64,000 nucleotides of DNA from Lonicera japonica (taxonomy: Eukaryota > Streptophyta > Magnoliopsida > Dipsacales > Caprifoliaceae): the NCBI GenBank assembly GCA_021464415.1, contig CM038466.1:18849017-18913016 (forward strand). The letters are read 5' to 3'. Each line of letters starts with the position of its first letter. Positions within the stretch are counted from its first letter, which is position 1. The notes beneath the pieces are model-generated. The model made no database searches, was not told the origin of the DNA, and saw only the letters and a program-made list of their open reading frames with translations. Both the position numbers and the translations under genes were made by a program. Positions 11,011-28,248 of the stretch are shown in pieces.

Positions 11011-14000
11011 AACGGAGATACACTGGTTACTGTCACAGGAGAAGTGGTCTTATGCTCAAGTGAGGAGGAGACATGTCTTCATACAGGAAGCCAAGATGTC
11101 GAGTGGATTGTTGATACTGCAGCATCCTATCACATCACTTCGCACAAAGACTTCTTCACCACGTACAAAGCTGGAGACTTTGGTACGGTGAAGATGGGGA
11201 ATAAGAGTTCTGCTGAGATCAAAGGGATTGGTGACATTCAAGTAAAAACAAATGTCGGATGTTTAATCACATTGAAAGATGTGCGGCATGTTCCAGACCT
11301 CCGACTCAATCTACTTTCAGGGTCGGCGTTTGACAAACAAGGTTATGCAAATATGTTCAGCAATGGCACATGGAAGATGTCAAGAGGTTCCTTTGTTGTC
11401 GCCCGAGGACACACATGTGGTACTCTATATAAAACACATGAAAATATGTGAAAGCAGTCTGAATGTTGTAGAGCGTGAAAAGTCCCAAAATCTATGGCAC
11501 TAGAGACTCGGACATATGAGTGAGAAGGGTTTGTCTACCTTGACAAAACAGGAGCTAATCACAATTGCAAAGGATGCTACACTAGATCTTTGCAGCCACT
11601 GCTTGTTCGGTAAGCAACACCGAGTCTCATTCCGTTCATCATCAGTGAGGAAATCAGAGATGTTGAGTCTGGTACACTCTGATGTTTGTGGTCCCTTGGA
11701 GGTGGAATCACTTGGTGGCAACAGGTATTTTCTAACCTTTATTGATGATGCTTCACGAAAGGTGTGGGTTTATTTCTTAAAATCGAAGGACCAGGTTCTG
11801 GATTACTTCAAAGAGTTTCATGCCATGGTAGAGCGTGAAACTAGAAAGAAGCTAAAATACCTTCGCTCAGATAATGGAGGTGAGTACATATCCAGAAAGT
11901 TCAAAGCCTATTGCAGGAGACATGGCATTCGACATCAGAAAACGGTTCCTCACACCCCACAACACAATGGCGTAGCCGAAAGGATGAATAGGACTATCAT
12001 AGATAAGGTCCGAAGTATGATGAGCATGGCTAAATTGCCAAAGCCATTCTGGGGAGAAGCTGTTCATGCTGCCTGCTACCTGATCAATAGATCCCCATCA
12101 GTGCCGTTGAATTTTGAGATCCCGAAAAAAGTATGGTCAGGTAAGAATCCTTATTCACATTTGAAAGTATTTGGATGTTTAGCCTTTGTACATGTATCCA
12201 AGGAGCTCAGGCAGAAGCTCGATGCGAGGACTATTCCATGCATCTTCATTGGCTATAGAGATGAAGAATTCGGATACAGGTTGTGGGATCCAAAGGCGAA
12301 GAAGGTTATTAGGAGTCGGGATGTAGTGTTCCATGAAAACCAGACGATTAAAGACATTGAAGAGCCCACTGTGTCTACTCAATCAAAGTCCATTGCCCAG
12401 GATATTGTTCCTGATCCAACACCTGCACAACCAGTGACAGAGGATGATGAGGTGCAAGAGGAAATACCAGAAGAAGAACAGGAGGAAGAAGAAGAGGACA
12501 TTGAGCAGGGAGAGACTCAATCCTCTCCACCAGAAGTTGCAGGACCATCACAAGAGTTAGATGGTGATACTCCTCCTGAAATTCAAAGTCCACAGGTTCG
12601 AAGATCTGAACGTGGAAGGATTCCGTCAACCAGATATTCAGATTCAGAGTATATTCTGCTTACGGAAGATGGGGAGCCAGAAAATTTCCAGGAAGCTATA
12701 TCTCATCAAGACAACAGTGAATGGAAGATGAGATGGATTCTTTGAAGAAAAACCACACATTCGAATTGGTTGAGCTTCCAAAAGGAAAGAAGGCATTAAA
12801 GAACAAATGGGTGTTCGAGCTCAAAAAGGATGGCAGCGGAAAGGTGGTGAAGCACAAAGCCCGGCTGATGGTCAAAGGATTTCTTCAGAAGAAAGGAATT
12901 GACTTTGACGAGATATTTTCACCTATTGTGAAGATGGCTTCAATCCGTATCATTCTTGGATTGGTAGCCAACATAGATTTTGAGCTTGAGCAGATGGATG
13001 TAAAAACAGCATTTCTTCATGGTGACTTACATGAAGAAATCTACATGAACCAGCCAGAAGGTTTTGAGGTTTCAGGGAAAGAGAACTTCGTTTGCAAGCT
13101 GAAGAAGAGTCTGTACGGTCTCAAGCAAGCACCCAGGCAGTGGTACAAAAAAGTTTGACTCATTCATGAGGAGTCAAGGCTATAAGAGAACCAACGCAGA
13201 TCAGTGTGTTTACATCCATAGATTTCGAGATGGAAGTTTCGTTACACTGCTGCTATATGTAGACGACATGTTGATCGTTGGACAGGATGCAACGAAATAA
13301 GCCAGCTGAAGAATGAGCTCTCCAAGTACTTTGATATGAAAGACTTGGGACCAGCTCAACAGATATTGGGGATGCATATAATTCGAGATAGGAAGAATCG
13401 AAGGTTATGGCTATCTCAGGAGAAGTATGTTGAACGAGTGCTTGAAAGGTTCAACATGGACAAAGCCAAACCAGTTAGCATTCCATTGGGAAATCATTTC
13501 AAGCTGAGTAGAAGATCATGCCCCTCATCCAAGAAAGAGATAGAGGAGATGTCAAAAGTACCATATTCCTCAGCGGTAGGAAGCTTGATGTATGCTATGG
13601 TCTGTACCAGGCCAGATATCGCCCACGCAATAGGAGTGGTGAGCAGATTCCTTTCCAATCCCGGGAAAGAACATTGGGAGGCAGTCAAGTGGATTCTCAG
13701 GTACCTCAAGGGTACATCAAAAATGTGTTTGTGCTATGGGGGAGGTGACCCAGTCTTAGAAAGCTATACATATTCAGATATGGCTGGAGATCTTGATGGT
13801 AGAAAATCTACATTGGGATTCCTTTACACTTATGCAGGGGGGGGTTGTGTCATGGCAGTCAAGATTGCAGAAATGCGTTGCTTTATCTACAACAGAAGCT
13901 GAGTACATTGCAATAACTGAAGCCGGTAAAGAAATGTTGTGGCTAAAGCGGTTTCTAGAAGAACTGGGAATCAAACAGAAGAAATACAAGATACATTGTG

Positions 14001-14221
14001 ACAGTCAGAGTGCTCTAGACTTGAGCAAGAACCCAATGTATCATTCCCGTACAAAGCACATCGACACTCGGTATCATTGGATACGGGAAGTTATGGATAG
14101 ACAGCTACTGAGACTTGTGAAGATCCACACAAAGGACAATCCAGCAGATATGTTAACAAAAGCGGTTCCTCGAGAGAAGCAAGAATTATGCAGAGACATA
14201 ATTGGGATGGATTACATATGA
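11011..14221 (+). pseudogene. Copia pol: protease, integrase, reverse transcriptase, RNase H (broken)
   Basis: Protease motif WIVDTAASYHIT begins near 11101. The integrase zinc-binding start (NLWH-RLGHMSEKGL, CSHC) is cut by TAG at 11501-11503. The integrase core carries YFLTFIDDASR, SDNGGEY and HNGVAERMNRT (11516-12720). The reverse transcriptase runs from 12721 with VKTAFLHGDL, then the LYVDDM active site near 13255, and RNase H ends with STTEAEYIA and DMLTKAVP (stop 14219-14221). Frame changes occur near 11440, 12722, 13150 (A run), 13298 and 13838 (eight-G run). Several lie in homopolymers, so some could be sequencing indels, but the TAG and the gag TGA are substitutions. Confidence 0.95.
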
Positions 14222-14242
14222 CATATGCTTCTAAATGCAACT

Positions 14243-14254
14243 GGAAGGGGAGAA
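14243..14254 (+). other. Copia polypurine tract
   Basis: GGAAGGGGAGAA sits two bases before the 3' LTR and would prime plus-strand DNA synthesis. Confidence 0.85.
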
Positions 14255-14255
14255 T

Positions 14256-14608
14256 TGAAAGAAAAGTCCAGCTTCATCTATAAGCTTCATCTAGAAGGTT
14301 TCTAGGCTAGTCTTCTTTTGCTACTAGCTTGGTTGAAATATTGGCAAAGTTGGCAACTTTGTCAATGGTGGAAAAGGAATGGCATTGGGGAAGCCTGCTA
14401 TAAATACCCCTGCCCATTCCATTAGTTAGCAAGAAGGGGGATCAGAAAAATCAGAAGAGTTCATATATTTAGAGAGAGATAGAGAACTCCAAGAGAGAGT
14501 TTTGTGAGAAGTTTTTTTTTGTAAAGAATTCTTGTTGTTTATTTTCTGGAGAGAAATAAACCTGTTTTTCTTCTCAATATCATTCTCTGATTTTTCCCAA
14601 TCCCAACA
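14256..14608 (+). repeat. Copia 3' LTR
   Basis: Direct repeat of the 5' LTR with the same length (353 bp). Differences seen by eye include TATAAGCTTC versus TAGAAGCTCT near the start, AAGGGGGAT versus AAGGAGGAT, and one indel in the GAGAGAC tract. Confidence 0.95.
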
Positions 14609-14613
14609 TTGTG

Positions 14614-16124
14614 AACTCATCATAGGCGCTCCAATGGCCATCAACGATGCCTAAGGAGGTGGTTGACAAAGATTCTCCAGCTTGGAATAAGGGGAATATT
14701 ATACCAATGCGCCTAATGAAGTTATTGAGGCGTATTCCGCTCATTTTGCTAGGGATATGGGGTCGTTTTTAAGTGCCAGGGCAGAGGAGATTGTTTGTGG
14801 AGGTTTAATGGCAATTGTGATTCCTTGTCTCCCGCTTGGGACTCCTCATTCAAAGAGCACTCTTATTGTAGTTATTGACCTCTTGGAGAAAGCCTCGTGG
14901 ACATGGCCCATGGTAAGAAAAGAGAATAGTTTTCCTATGGTTAAAATGGTAAAGAGAGGTACAGGGAAAGCGAAGGAAAAGTTTCTAAATTTACGTCTCA
15001 TTTCCCTTTTTCTTACTGTTTTGATGTCGCTGACCCAAAATTAGATAGAAGACTAAATGGGTTGAGATACGCTTTAATATACAACGTGCATATTTTCCTC
15101 TACCAATTCAAATGTGTTTAGTTCAATGTTAGGGACCATCTCCTTTCCTTATTGTTACCTGTTCTTTCAACTTTATTTTCCCTTTTCTCATCAAATCCGT
15201 GAACCAAAATGGAGAGTATACTACTCACTATAGTTGCCTCTAAATAAAATATGATTAAGCTTTTTCAAAATTCGGATATTATGTCTAAAAATGATACTTA
15301 ACGCCTGTTCTGAGGACTCTTAGATAAAAGTACAAACTTTCCAGATTCAGAGGTCAAACTCCAAATTCTAATTTGAAATAACTGATTTGCTTACCAATGG
15401 TATTAATGGCGGTGAAGGGATTGGTGAGCGAAGATAAAGTGGACTCATTCAACTTTCCCAACTACAATCCGACTCCACAAGAGTTAAAGAGGATCTGATA
15501 GAAAAAAATGGCTATTTCAGCACTGAGAAAGATGGAATGGCTGGTTTGCACGCTGCCAAATACAAACCAAACAACCCCTAATATACATGTTTTATGTCAC
15601 ACTAATGAAGTTCATGTGAAGGCCTACTCAAAGAGCACTTTGGGAGTGAAATTATTGATTATGGAATTACATATTTGTCCTCCTCCAGTGGAAAGCTCCT
15701 TGATTATGTCTAAATTTTGTTTAGCGCCATTATACGTCTATATTACTACAAGTCCGACTTTTGTTCTCTTTTTGCTATAAGAATAGCTATTAAAGCAACA
15801 AGGATGAATTTTACTGCTAATCAATTAACAGCATCACATTGCACAAGAAACAAAAACAAAGAAATGATCAGACAAGACAGAGTATATTTTTATTTACTAT
15901 TCGGAAGAAACAAAAGTGTAAAAAAGAACCCACCCTGTGAACACCCCTTTAGTAGTTCACACTATCCAATCAAAGCCGAAAAAATAGACCGGGAAAAAGG
16001 TGAGAAGGGAAAAAATGAAGCCACAAACTCACACAGTTAAAACTTCCACAAAAACTGCAGCTTCAAGCTGTAGCCACCACCATCCGAATTTAATATATAT
16101 CTAGTGCCGAGAAATTTAGAAAAA
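14614..16124. other. Intergenic between Copia element and ATP synthase gene
   Basis: No supported gene. A 95-codon open frame at 14757-15044 has no recognisable domain. The last few hundred bases before 16125 should include the 3' untranslated region of the ATP synthase gene, whose exact end is not visible. Confidence 0.55.
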
Positions 16125-20972
<4,848 letters not shown>

Positions 20973-21916
20973 TAGCTAGTGATGTTATTCGTAACGAAAG
21001 AGAAGAGAAGAGAAGAGAATGTGTGTGTGTGTTGTGTTTTGTTATTATTTTTTTTTTGGGGTGTGATTATCATTGATAGATGAAGAAGATTAAAGTGTAA
21101 AGGGATCGGAGTGGGGGGATTTTATGGAGGGAGGATAGTTGGTTTTTCTGGATCCGTAGTCAGCTCCTTTGCCCTCGGACGAGTTCAAACGAGAGCCACG
21201 TACTTTTTGTTACTACGACTGACATTTCAGGGCCATTTCCTTTTCTTTTCATTTTTCCGCATTGATTTAAGTTAGGTTTTTAAAATTTAATGTTCGAAAC
21301 TATGTTAAAATGTAAATTTAATTTTTATTTAAATTTTTTTAATTTATTAAAAAATTATAAAATATTTTCAAAAATAATTATAATAAATTTTATTTTATAA
21401 ATTTTGACGAGTTGGTTTTAAATATATATTTTTTATTTAATTTTGATTTTTAAATTTAAAGTTATGGTATTTTAAAAAGTTTTTTAAAGAGATAAAGTAA
21501 AGTGAAATAAATTTTGAAAAGTGTAAAAATAAAATTAATTTTAAGTTGAGTTTTTAAAATTTGGGAAAAAAAAAACATCTAACAAACAGGGGCTTCGAAT
21601 TTTTCCTCATTATTATAAAATTTCAAAGTGATGAATTCATACTAAAAAATTAAAAGATTGGATTATAAATTAATGAGATTTAAATATTATATATACATAA
21701 TTATTATTTTAAGTTCAGAACGAACAAACAATTTACTTGTACGTAGGGGTTATATATATTTAATCTAAAAATAAAATAAATAAAAATAATGTGGTGTAGC
21801 ACAAATATGATGCATGTCATGTTCTTTGAAATTTGTGTTAATCTTATAATATTAAATGTACAAAATATAACTATAGCAAAATAGAATTTATCATTCACCA
21901 TTAACTAAGTTAAAAT
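20973..21916. other. ATPB 5' flank and intergenic spacer
   Basis: The first ~100 bp upstream of the ATPB start (minus-strand gene) contain AGAAG repeats (20999-21019) and a GT run (21020-21034), likely 5' untranslated sequence. Beyond 21230 the spacer is AT-rich, with no gene or repeat that I can close. Confidence 0.5.
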
Positions 21917-21928
21917 ATTTTTATAACC

Positions 21929-22958
21929 TTTTTTTTTTTTTTTGGTGACTGAAGGAAAGAACAGAAACAACAACACACAGCAACAACAAAGCTAGTAGCC
22001 TCTGGGATAAGCCACCTCAGTAATATCAGCCATTTGGTCCTTTACCACCTCATCCGGCGGAACCAGCACCCGCACTAATTGTTCCCTCTGTGTACCACCT
22101 AGCTTCGCCATTTTATCAGCGCAGCGGTTTGCCTCTCTAGGGGTGTGCCATATTCTTGCTTTAACTTCTGTCTTCAGCTTCCGGCAGTCTTCAACAAGGT
22201 TACGCTCCGAATGGTTATCCACATCATCCTTATCGTTGACTATTTCTACAACATTTAGCGATTCGCTTTCTAGCTCAATGCTTTCCCATGCTCATTCTTT
22301 GGCCAGCTTCAGACCTTGTCTCATCCCCCATAGTTCCGCTCCGAGCACCGTGGCTCCCACGCGTCCGCAAAATCCTTCAATCCTGTGGCCTTCATGATTC
22401 CTAGCCAATCCTCCATAGCTAGCATATCCACCGTCTAGGACGCTGCCATCAGTATTAATCTTGATCAGACCTGTAGTGGGATAGTTCCATTTTATGAGAT
22501 TACCATATTTATTGAGATTCCGTCCCACATTGCTATTAAAAGCCTCATAATAGTCAGCAGCCATTTTTCTGCTTTTAACAGCAATCTAGGAGTGATTCAA
22601 GTCTTTATTTCTAAAAAGCAACTCATTCCTATTGAGCTAAATGCACCACACAGTAGTAGCAAATAGAATATTCCAAGGAATAGTAACTCCCTGATTCTTG
22701 TCTTCTTTTTTTAGGTTCCCGTCCATCCAGTTTTTAATAGTAGTTTCATTCCCATGGTCATGATTGTTGCCACTCATTAAGCCCCATATATCCCTAGCTT
22801 TCCTGCAATCTTTAAAGATATGGATACTACTCTCATTATAACCACAGAATTTGCATCTGGGATTAGTGGAGATACCCCTTTTCACACAACTCTCTCCCGA
22901 GAGAATTTTATTTTGTCTAAGGGTCCAGATAAAATGGATAATTTTGTAAGGGAGTTTA
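21929..22958 (-). pseudogene. 5'-truncated L1-type LINE, 3' end of ORF2
   Basis: On the minus strand, 22637-22920 encodes a reverse-transcriptase zinc-binding domain (RGISTNPRCKFCGYNESSIH), and 22564-21992 encodes an RNase H domain (INTDGSV start, GAELWGMRQGLKLAKE, REANRCADKMAKL). One TGA interrupts the RNase H near 22290. The 3' end is an oligo(A) tail (plus T run 21929-21943). The copy is flanked by ATTTTTATAACC (21917-21928) and ATTTTTCATAACC (22959-22971), a near-perfect variable-length target duplication expected of target-primed insertion. The reverse-transcriptase core and endonuclease are missing, so it was dead on arrival. Confidence 0.9.
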
Positions 22959-22971
22959 ATTTTTCATAACC

Positions 22972-23295
22972 ATTTCCAATCTTTGTCTCCTGGAATATTT
23001 TTATACTCTCAATTATAATATATATATACACATTTTTCTCTATGATAGTTAAATCCAAGTTTGCTTTTACTTCTTTTTTCTATCATTTTCTGTTATTATC
23101 TTCATTCAATTAGAAATTCAGAATGCATTAATTTATACTCAATCTTAAGTTAGGATGGTGAATACATTTAAACACTTATGTGAATTTCACGGGTTGGTAA
23201 ATAATCAAACAATGCTAACTCAATTTCTTGATCTATGATGACTGATGAATAACATTAGACATATATTTGGTATGCATTTTTTTAATGAGTCTAGG

Positions 23296-23327
<32 letters not shown>

Positions 23328-23448
23328 GCAATCAATACATTAATTTTTCTAGTGTTAGATTCAAAAATAAAAAATAAAAATCTCTTAGATCAAAACCCAC
23401 GTCTATTTTTAACTTTCCTAAAGATAACATACGAATAGGCTTTACTCG
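22972..23448. other. Intergenic spacer
   Basis: AT-rich with a TA run near 23299-23322. No gene is seen. Confidence 0.6.
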
Positions 23449-23802
23449 TATTGAAAAGGGTTAATGATACAATAAACCCTGAAGTTTGGGTCAGATTCTA
23501 TTTGTGTACTCAAAGTTTAAAAAGTGGCAAGCGGAACCCTAAAGTACATTAAGTGATTTCTTTTAAACCTTCCGCCTAACCCCGTTAGTTTTTGTAGACG
23601 GAATGCTGAATATACATCCTACGTGTATTTGAGCTGGCAAATCACTGACTATTAGACATTAAAAAGGCGGCAAATTTTCCCTCCAACAAACCCACAAGCT
23701 TATCACGTGGTTTCTTACGTTATATGCATATATACACTATACCTTTTAGCAAAGCAGATGCTCTGTTTACACCCAGACGAGTTTGAGCTGCTATAAGACA
23801 AA

Positions 23803-24142
23803 ATGGAGGGAAGCATGTGTTACTATGGACTACCGACGATATTGAGGACATCATGGACTGATAGTAACCTGGGTAGAAGATTCAGGGGTTGCCCAAGTTA
23901 CGGGGTTTGTAAAATTTTATAGTTGGGTTTATTTTGTCTCGGTTTTATGTATAAATGCACTGAGAGCTCGTATATTCTTATATTTTTAGGGTGATGTTTC
24001 TTGTGGATTATTCTTATGATTTGATCCTCCAATATGTCCTCGAGCAAGGAGTATAATACCCGGATTATTGAGAAATATTACTGGGTTAGAAGAAAGAATT
24101 GTGATAATCAGAGCGAATGAGAAATGGATGTGGTTTTGGTAG
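23803..24142 (+). pseudogene. GRF zinc-finger protein gene carried by the MULE (broken)
   Basis: The start is at 23803 (MEGSMCYYGLPTILRTSWTD). A GT-AG intron at about 23911-23988 joins GRRFRGCPSYG to GDVSCGLFL. The reading then meets TGA where GRF domains have the conserved Trp of the FxWxDP stretch, and continues FDPPICPRARSIIPGLLRNI to TAG at 24140-24142. The order CYxG...SWTxxNxGRRFxGC...DPP is that of zf-GRF. The second cysteine of the CYC motif is Tyr here. The gene lies inside the MULE, opposite the transposase, like a second element-encoded gene. Its role in plant transposons is not known to me. Confidence 0.75.
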
Positions 24143-24899
24143 TTTGTATCTTGGTTTATCACTGTGTTTGTACTTTGTCAAGGTTCAAATGCTAAGAATG
24201 ATTAAAAATCAAGTTATGTAGTAATATAGTATTTTCAATGAAATAATTGTTTTGGTTGTTTGTATCTTGGTTTAAACTATATAATAATGTAGTATTTTCA
24301 ATGAAGTAATGCTTATTTCTTGTCAATTCTTCTGTTATTTTTCTTAATTCTTGAACATAGAATCCACATAAATCCACATAAAAAGGGAAAATCATATAAA
24401 CAACTTCATAATCCAACTTTCATTCATAAAAATAAGTTCATCACCCAAATTGGTAATACAACTTCACAAAAGGGGAAAATCTAACAAGTTTTTCCAACAT
24501 TACTTAACATCTTAAACATTCTAATGTTCACAAAAAAACTGATCTTCATTGGATGTGATCTTCACAAAAAACAGAGCTCCAATATGTTACTTCTATGGTT
24601 CCTTCTGAGATGATTTCTTCACAGATGTTGCATTGAGTCCACTCAAAGTAACAGTTTTTTCGGCTCTATACATGAAAGGAGTTGTTTTGATCTCTGCATT
24701 GTAAATTTTAACTCTTGTTATATGTGTGTTTGTTGTTGCCTATGTGTTTGTTGTTGCTTGAGTGGCAAACCATGTGCTTCCAACGTATGGTTCATTGGAT
24801 GTATATCAATTGCAATTGGAATTGCAAGTAAGAAATGGAATTGAACTTATAAATGCAAACTTACTGCAAATTTAGGTTTCTTGTTTTGACTAGCAGTAA

Positions 24900-27790
24900 C
24901 AGTTGCACTTTTTTTTTCTACCAGCAATTGGACCACCAACTGATGGACCCCCATCACTAGTTCCAACACCACTTCTATCTCAAATCATTACTTTGCAACT
25001 CTTTTTATTGTGATCAATCTTCTTACAATTACTACATTTTAAAGACACTTGATGTTTTTTTCCCAACTTATGTGGATTTAGATTTCCCTTTTTCTTCTCA
25101 TCTTGCCCCAACCTTCTATTTTTTTTTAGTATGCCAGGTTTGGAAGTATAAACTGGTGAGAGTAGTGGAGTTTTTCTAGTATTTGGCCACATGTGTTGAC
25201 CATTAAGTAGCTCTACACAATTGCGATAGCATTTAAGGTATATCTCCTTACGATACCAATTGCTAACAAATTCTTCTGGCCCAAACCCAGAATAAGCCAT
25301 AGCTGAGATTGCATGCTTACATGGGATGCCAGTAAGGTCCCACTTCCTATAAGCATAAGTCATCTCATTTAGATTGCAAACATATTATCCACTAGGCCCT
25401 TATACTTCAAATTTCCCATCTGTTGGCCAATCTGGAACACAGTATAAAACATCTTCTTTGTTATCCTCCAATATTTGTTGAATCTTAGGACAAAGTAACC
25501 CTTCATATTTGGTCATTTTTGTCCTGTTCACATAGAATCTCCTAATCAAAATAGACCTGATCTTTTCAAGCATAGTTAATATGGGCTTATCTCTGGCATC
25601 CATGACAAGGCTATTGAAACTCTCACATAGATTATTTAGTAAACCATCATACTTAGGAAATGTGCTAAAATGGGACCTTGTCCACTCAGTTGGAGGTTTA
25701 CCTGCAAGCCACTTGAAAGCATCTTCATTTGTCTTTATCACATGTTCCATTTGACTTTTAAACCCCTCCACTGTGGTTGACTTTGCACATGCGTAAAACA
25801 TTTCTTTAAATTATAGCCCTATCCCTTTAATTTCAAGTTTCAAGTTTCAAGTTTACATACAAGTGTCTTGCACAAAACCTGTGTTCTAAGTTCTCAGCAA
25901 GTGTAGCCAATGCATTTCTTAATCCCTTTTGCTTATTACTCATGAATGTCCATGCTCTTGAATTTACAAAGCTAATGTCTTCTAAAAACAGTTCCAAAAA
26001 CCATATCCATGAGCTTGTATTCTCATTTTCCACTACAGCAAATGCAACTGAGAATATTGAGTTATTCCCATCAATCCCCATAGCTGCTAGCATTTGCCCC
26101 CTATCAGGGCCTTTCAAGTGACACCCATCTAACTCAATAACTGGCACCCAGTGTTCAACAAACCCTTTTTTACAAGCAGCCAAACAAATGTATATTCTTT
26201 TAAACCTATTACAGTCAACACCATCACCTTGTATCTTCACTGTTGTGCCAGGATTAGCCCTTACAAGTTCGGCACAATAATCATGAAGCTTACCATATTA
26301 TTCTTTGATTGTGCCCTCAATCATTTCCATTGCCAAATTCTTGGTTCTTCTTAATTTTGTCTTGGTTACAGTCGCCTTTAAATCAGCCATTACTTGTTCT
26401 TGGAAGCATCCGAGTGGCCATTTAGGATTGGACCTCACTTTATTAACATATTTTCTTGCAAGGAACTTTGCTGTTATGTTTTTGTTAACAAAAGACCTAC
26501 GACATATATGCTGATCAATAAAAGTCTTTACTTGTAAGGTATTTTGATCCTGCATCATTGAGCCAAACAATGTCCATGGACAGCCTTCTTTACAGCAAGC
26601 CCTAACCCTTGTACTCTCTAACTTTTTAAACCATATCTACTTGCCTTTAATGACTGCATAATGCCTTATAGTTTCAGCTAGAACAATGGCACTACTGAAC
26701 AACATCCTTAACTCAATAACTGGTACTTCTATCTCATTGTTTACATTGAACTCATTCCACTTTAGCTTTGGTTTATGTCCTTCTTCATCTGATGAACTAT
26801 TGATGCTTTTCAAGTTATCTAAGAGAGGATATTTATCCTCTTCAAGTATGTTACATTGTTCTTCAACCCAACTAGTGCCTTCCTTGTGTAGTCCTCCCCA
26901 CTCTACATCCTTGTTAACATTCTCATAAAATAACTTATCATCTTCTTCATACTCATTGTCATGGAAGCTTTCGAGCTCAGTTGAGGCATCACTATCTTCA
27001 GTTTCTTCATTTACTTCCTCAGTTTCTTTTTCAGTTGAGGGCACATTCACATCCTCTTTTTCTTCATTTACTCCCACATTTACTTCTTTATCTACCCCCA
27101 CATTAACTCCATTATCTGTAGCCACATTGACTTCTTTAGGTGAGGCCACATTCACTTCATTCACATCCTTTGTTTCTTCATTTACTCCTCCATTTACCCC
27201 CACATTAACTTCTTTCACTTCTGGTTCTGGTGATTAACTTTGTACTAAACATACTACCCCACAATGCTCAATATAAATACTGATAACCATATTGCTAGGA
27301 AATCGATTACACATTTCCATTACAGCCTTATCAGTGTCTATTTCAATCCAATTTCTATTATATATTTGGTAAACACCTACAGTTATATCATCATTGTGCC
27401 CTAGGCTACGTACCATATCATGAATCTCAAGTAATGACATCAAGTCAACATTGCACAACTCATAATGATTTATTTTGCCACCCACATACATTTGATTAAC
27501 AAACTTACTGCCATGATGAATACGAAGTGTAGAATAATAATTGAGAGGATCTGCAATCAAACAAAACACAATAAACAAAATGGATTCCATCAACAAACAA
27601 CAAACAATAAATAATGAATATTTTTACTATTCATATATAAACTATAGGAAAAATGCCACATATGCAACATAAACCCTAAATTACGACATTAACACATAAA
27701 GCAAGATTCTATTAAAAACGAGGAACACTAACCATATTGTGGGTCTTCAGTAACATCTGATAGTCTCAATCTTCGAATCTCAGTGAACAT
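24900..27790 (-). pseudogene. mudrA-type MULE transposase (broken)
   Basis: Exon 1 (27733-27790, MFTEIRRLRLSDVTEDPQY) joins 27550 leftward by a GT-AG intron. Domains in order: an N-terminal MuDR domain (27550-27240); an acidic Val/Asn/Glu-rich linker; the plant MuDR DNA-binding region with a CKEGCPW core (26640-26300); the MULE catalytic domain (VIELDGCHLKG, then CARHLYVNL; 26240-25833); and a SWIM zinc finger (YRKWDLTGIPCKHA, 25340-25300). In-frame stops are at 27234-27236, 26637-26639, 26298-26300, 25397 region (two) and after VMI at 24980. A frameshift lies at 25836-25857. The expected second catalytic Asp is Asn in MSNKQKGL, and the first two SWIM cysteines read as Tyr (TYAYRKW). Confidence 0.92.
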
Positions 27791-28248
27791 TGTCAGAGAT
27801 TTCTACCTTTAAGAACAATTGAAACCCTTTTGTCGATTTCCTTCGCTTTTTTTATTTGCTTTTCGATTTCTCTCTCTATTTTTGTCTCAAGTAAAGCCCT
27901 AAGTGTCGAATGAAAGAAAAGATTTGCTTGTTCAGATCCACATAGGATGTATATTCAGCATTCCGTCTACAAAAACTAACGGAATTAGGCGGAATGTTTA
28001 AAAAAAATCACTTAATGTACTTTAGAGTTCTACTTGCCACTTTTTAAACTTTGAGTACAAAAATAGAATCTAACCCAAATTTCAGAATTTACTGTATCAT
28101 TAATCCTATTAAAAACTTAAGAAAATTCGTGCAAACACATACATGATACTACATATTAGTATAGTAATGTTTTTTTTAGTACTACTAGCCCCCACCTTCA
28201 TCATAGTTTAGATCAAGCACTTGACCGAAAATCACAAGTAGGAAAACT

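Larger units (their letters stand above)
9278..14608 (+). mobile_element. Ty1/Copia LTR retrotransposon, complete in structure
   Basis: Two 353-bp LTRs (9278-9630 and 14256-14608) begin TGAAAG and end CCAACA, flanked by a perfect 5-bp duplication TTGTG (9273-9277 and 14609-14613). A methionine-tRNA type primer site follows the 5' LTR and a purine tract precedes the 3' LTR. The domain order gag, zinc knuckle, protease, integrase, reverse transcriptase, RNase H is Copia-type, and the protein resembles the TNT 1-94 group. By eye the LTRs differ at about ten positions, so insertion is not ancient, yet the coding region has at least nine frame lesions. It cannot make its own proteins as written. 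Confidence 0.97.
23458..28106 (-). mobile_element. Autonomous-type Mutator-like element (MULE) with ~165-bp TIRs
   Basis: Long terminal inverted repeats at 23458-23623 and 27941-28106 are alike over their whole length. They begin GGGTTAATGATACA and GGATTAATGATACA and share CTCAAAGTTTAAAAAGTGGC and GACGGAATGCTGAATATACA. A 9-bp duplication, TATTGAAAA (23449-23457) versus TATTAAAAA (28107-28115), fits the Mutator superfamily. Inside are a mudrA-type transposase on the minus strand and a GRF zinc-finger gene on the plus strand, converging on each other. Both carry stop codons, so this copy is inactive. Confidence 0.95.

Noticed and set aside
14757..15044. 95-codon plus-strand open frame after the Copia element
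   Set aside because: No recognisable domain, neighbours or splice context; chance frame is the simplest reading.
26956..27237. Ser/Thr/Phe-rich plus-strand open frame
   Set aside because: Antisense shadow of the acidic Val/Asn/Glu-rich linker of the MULE transposase.
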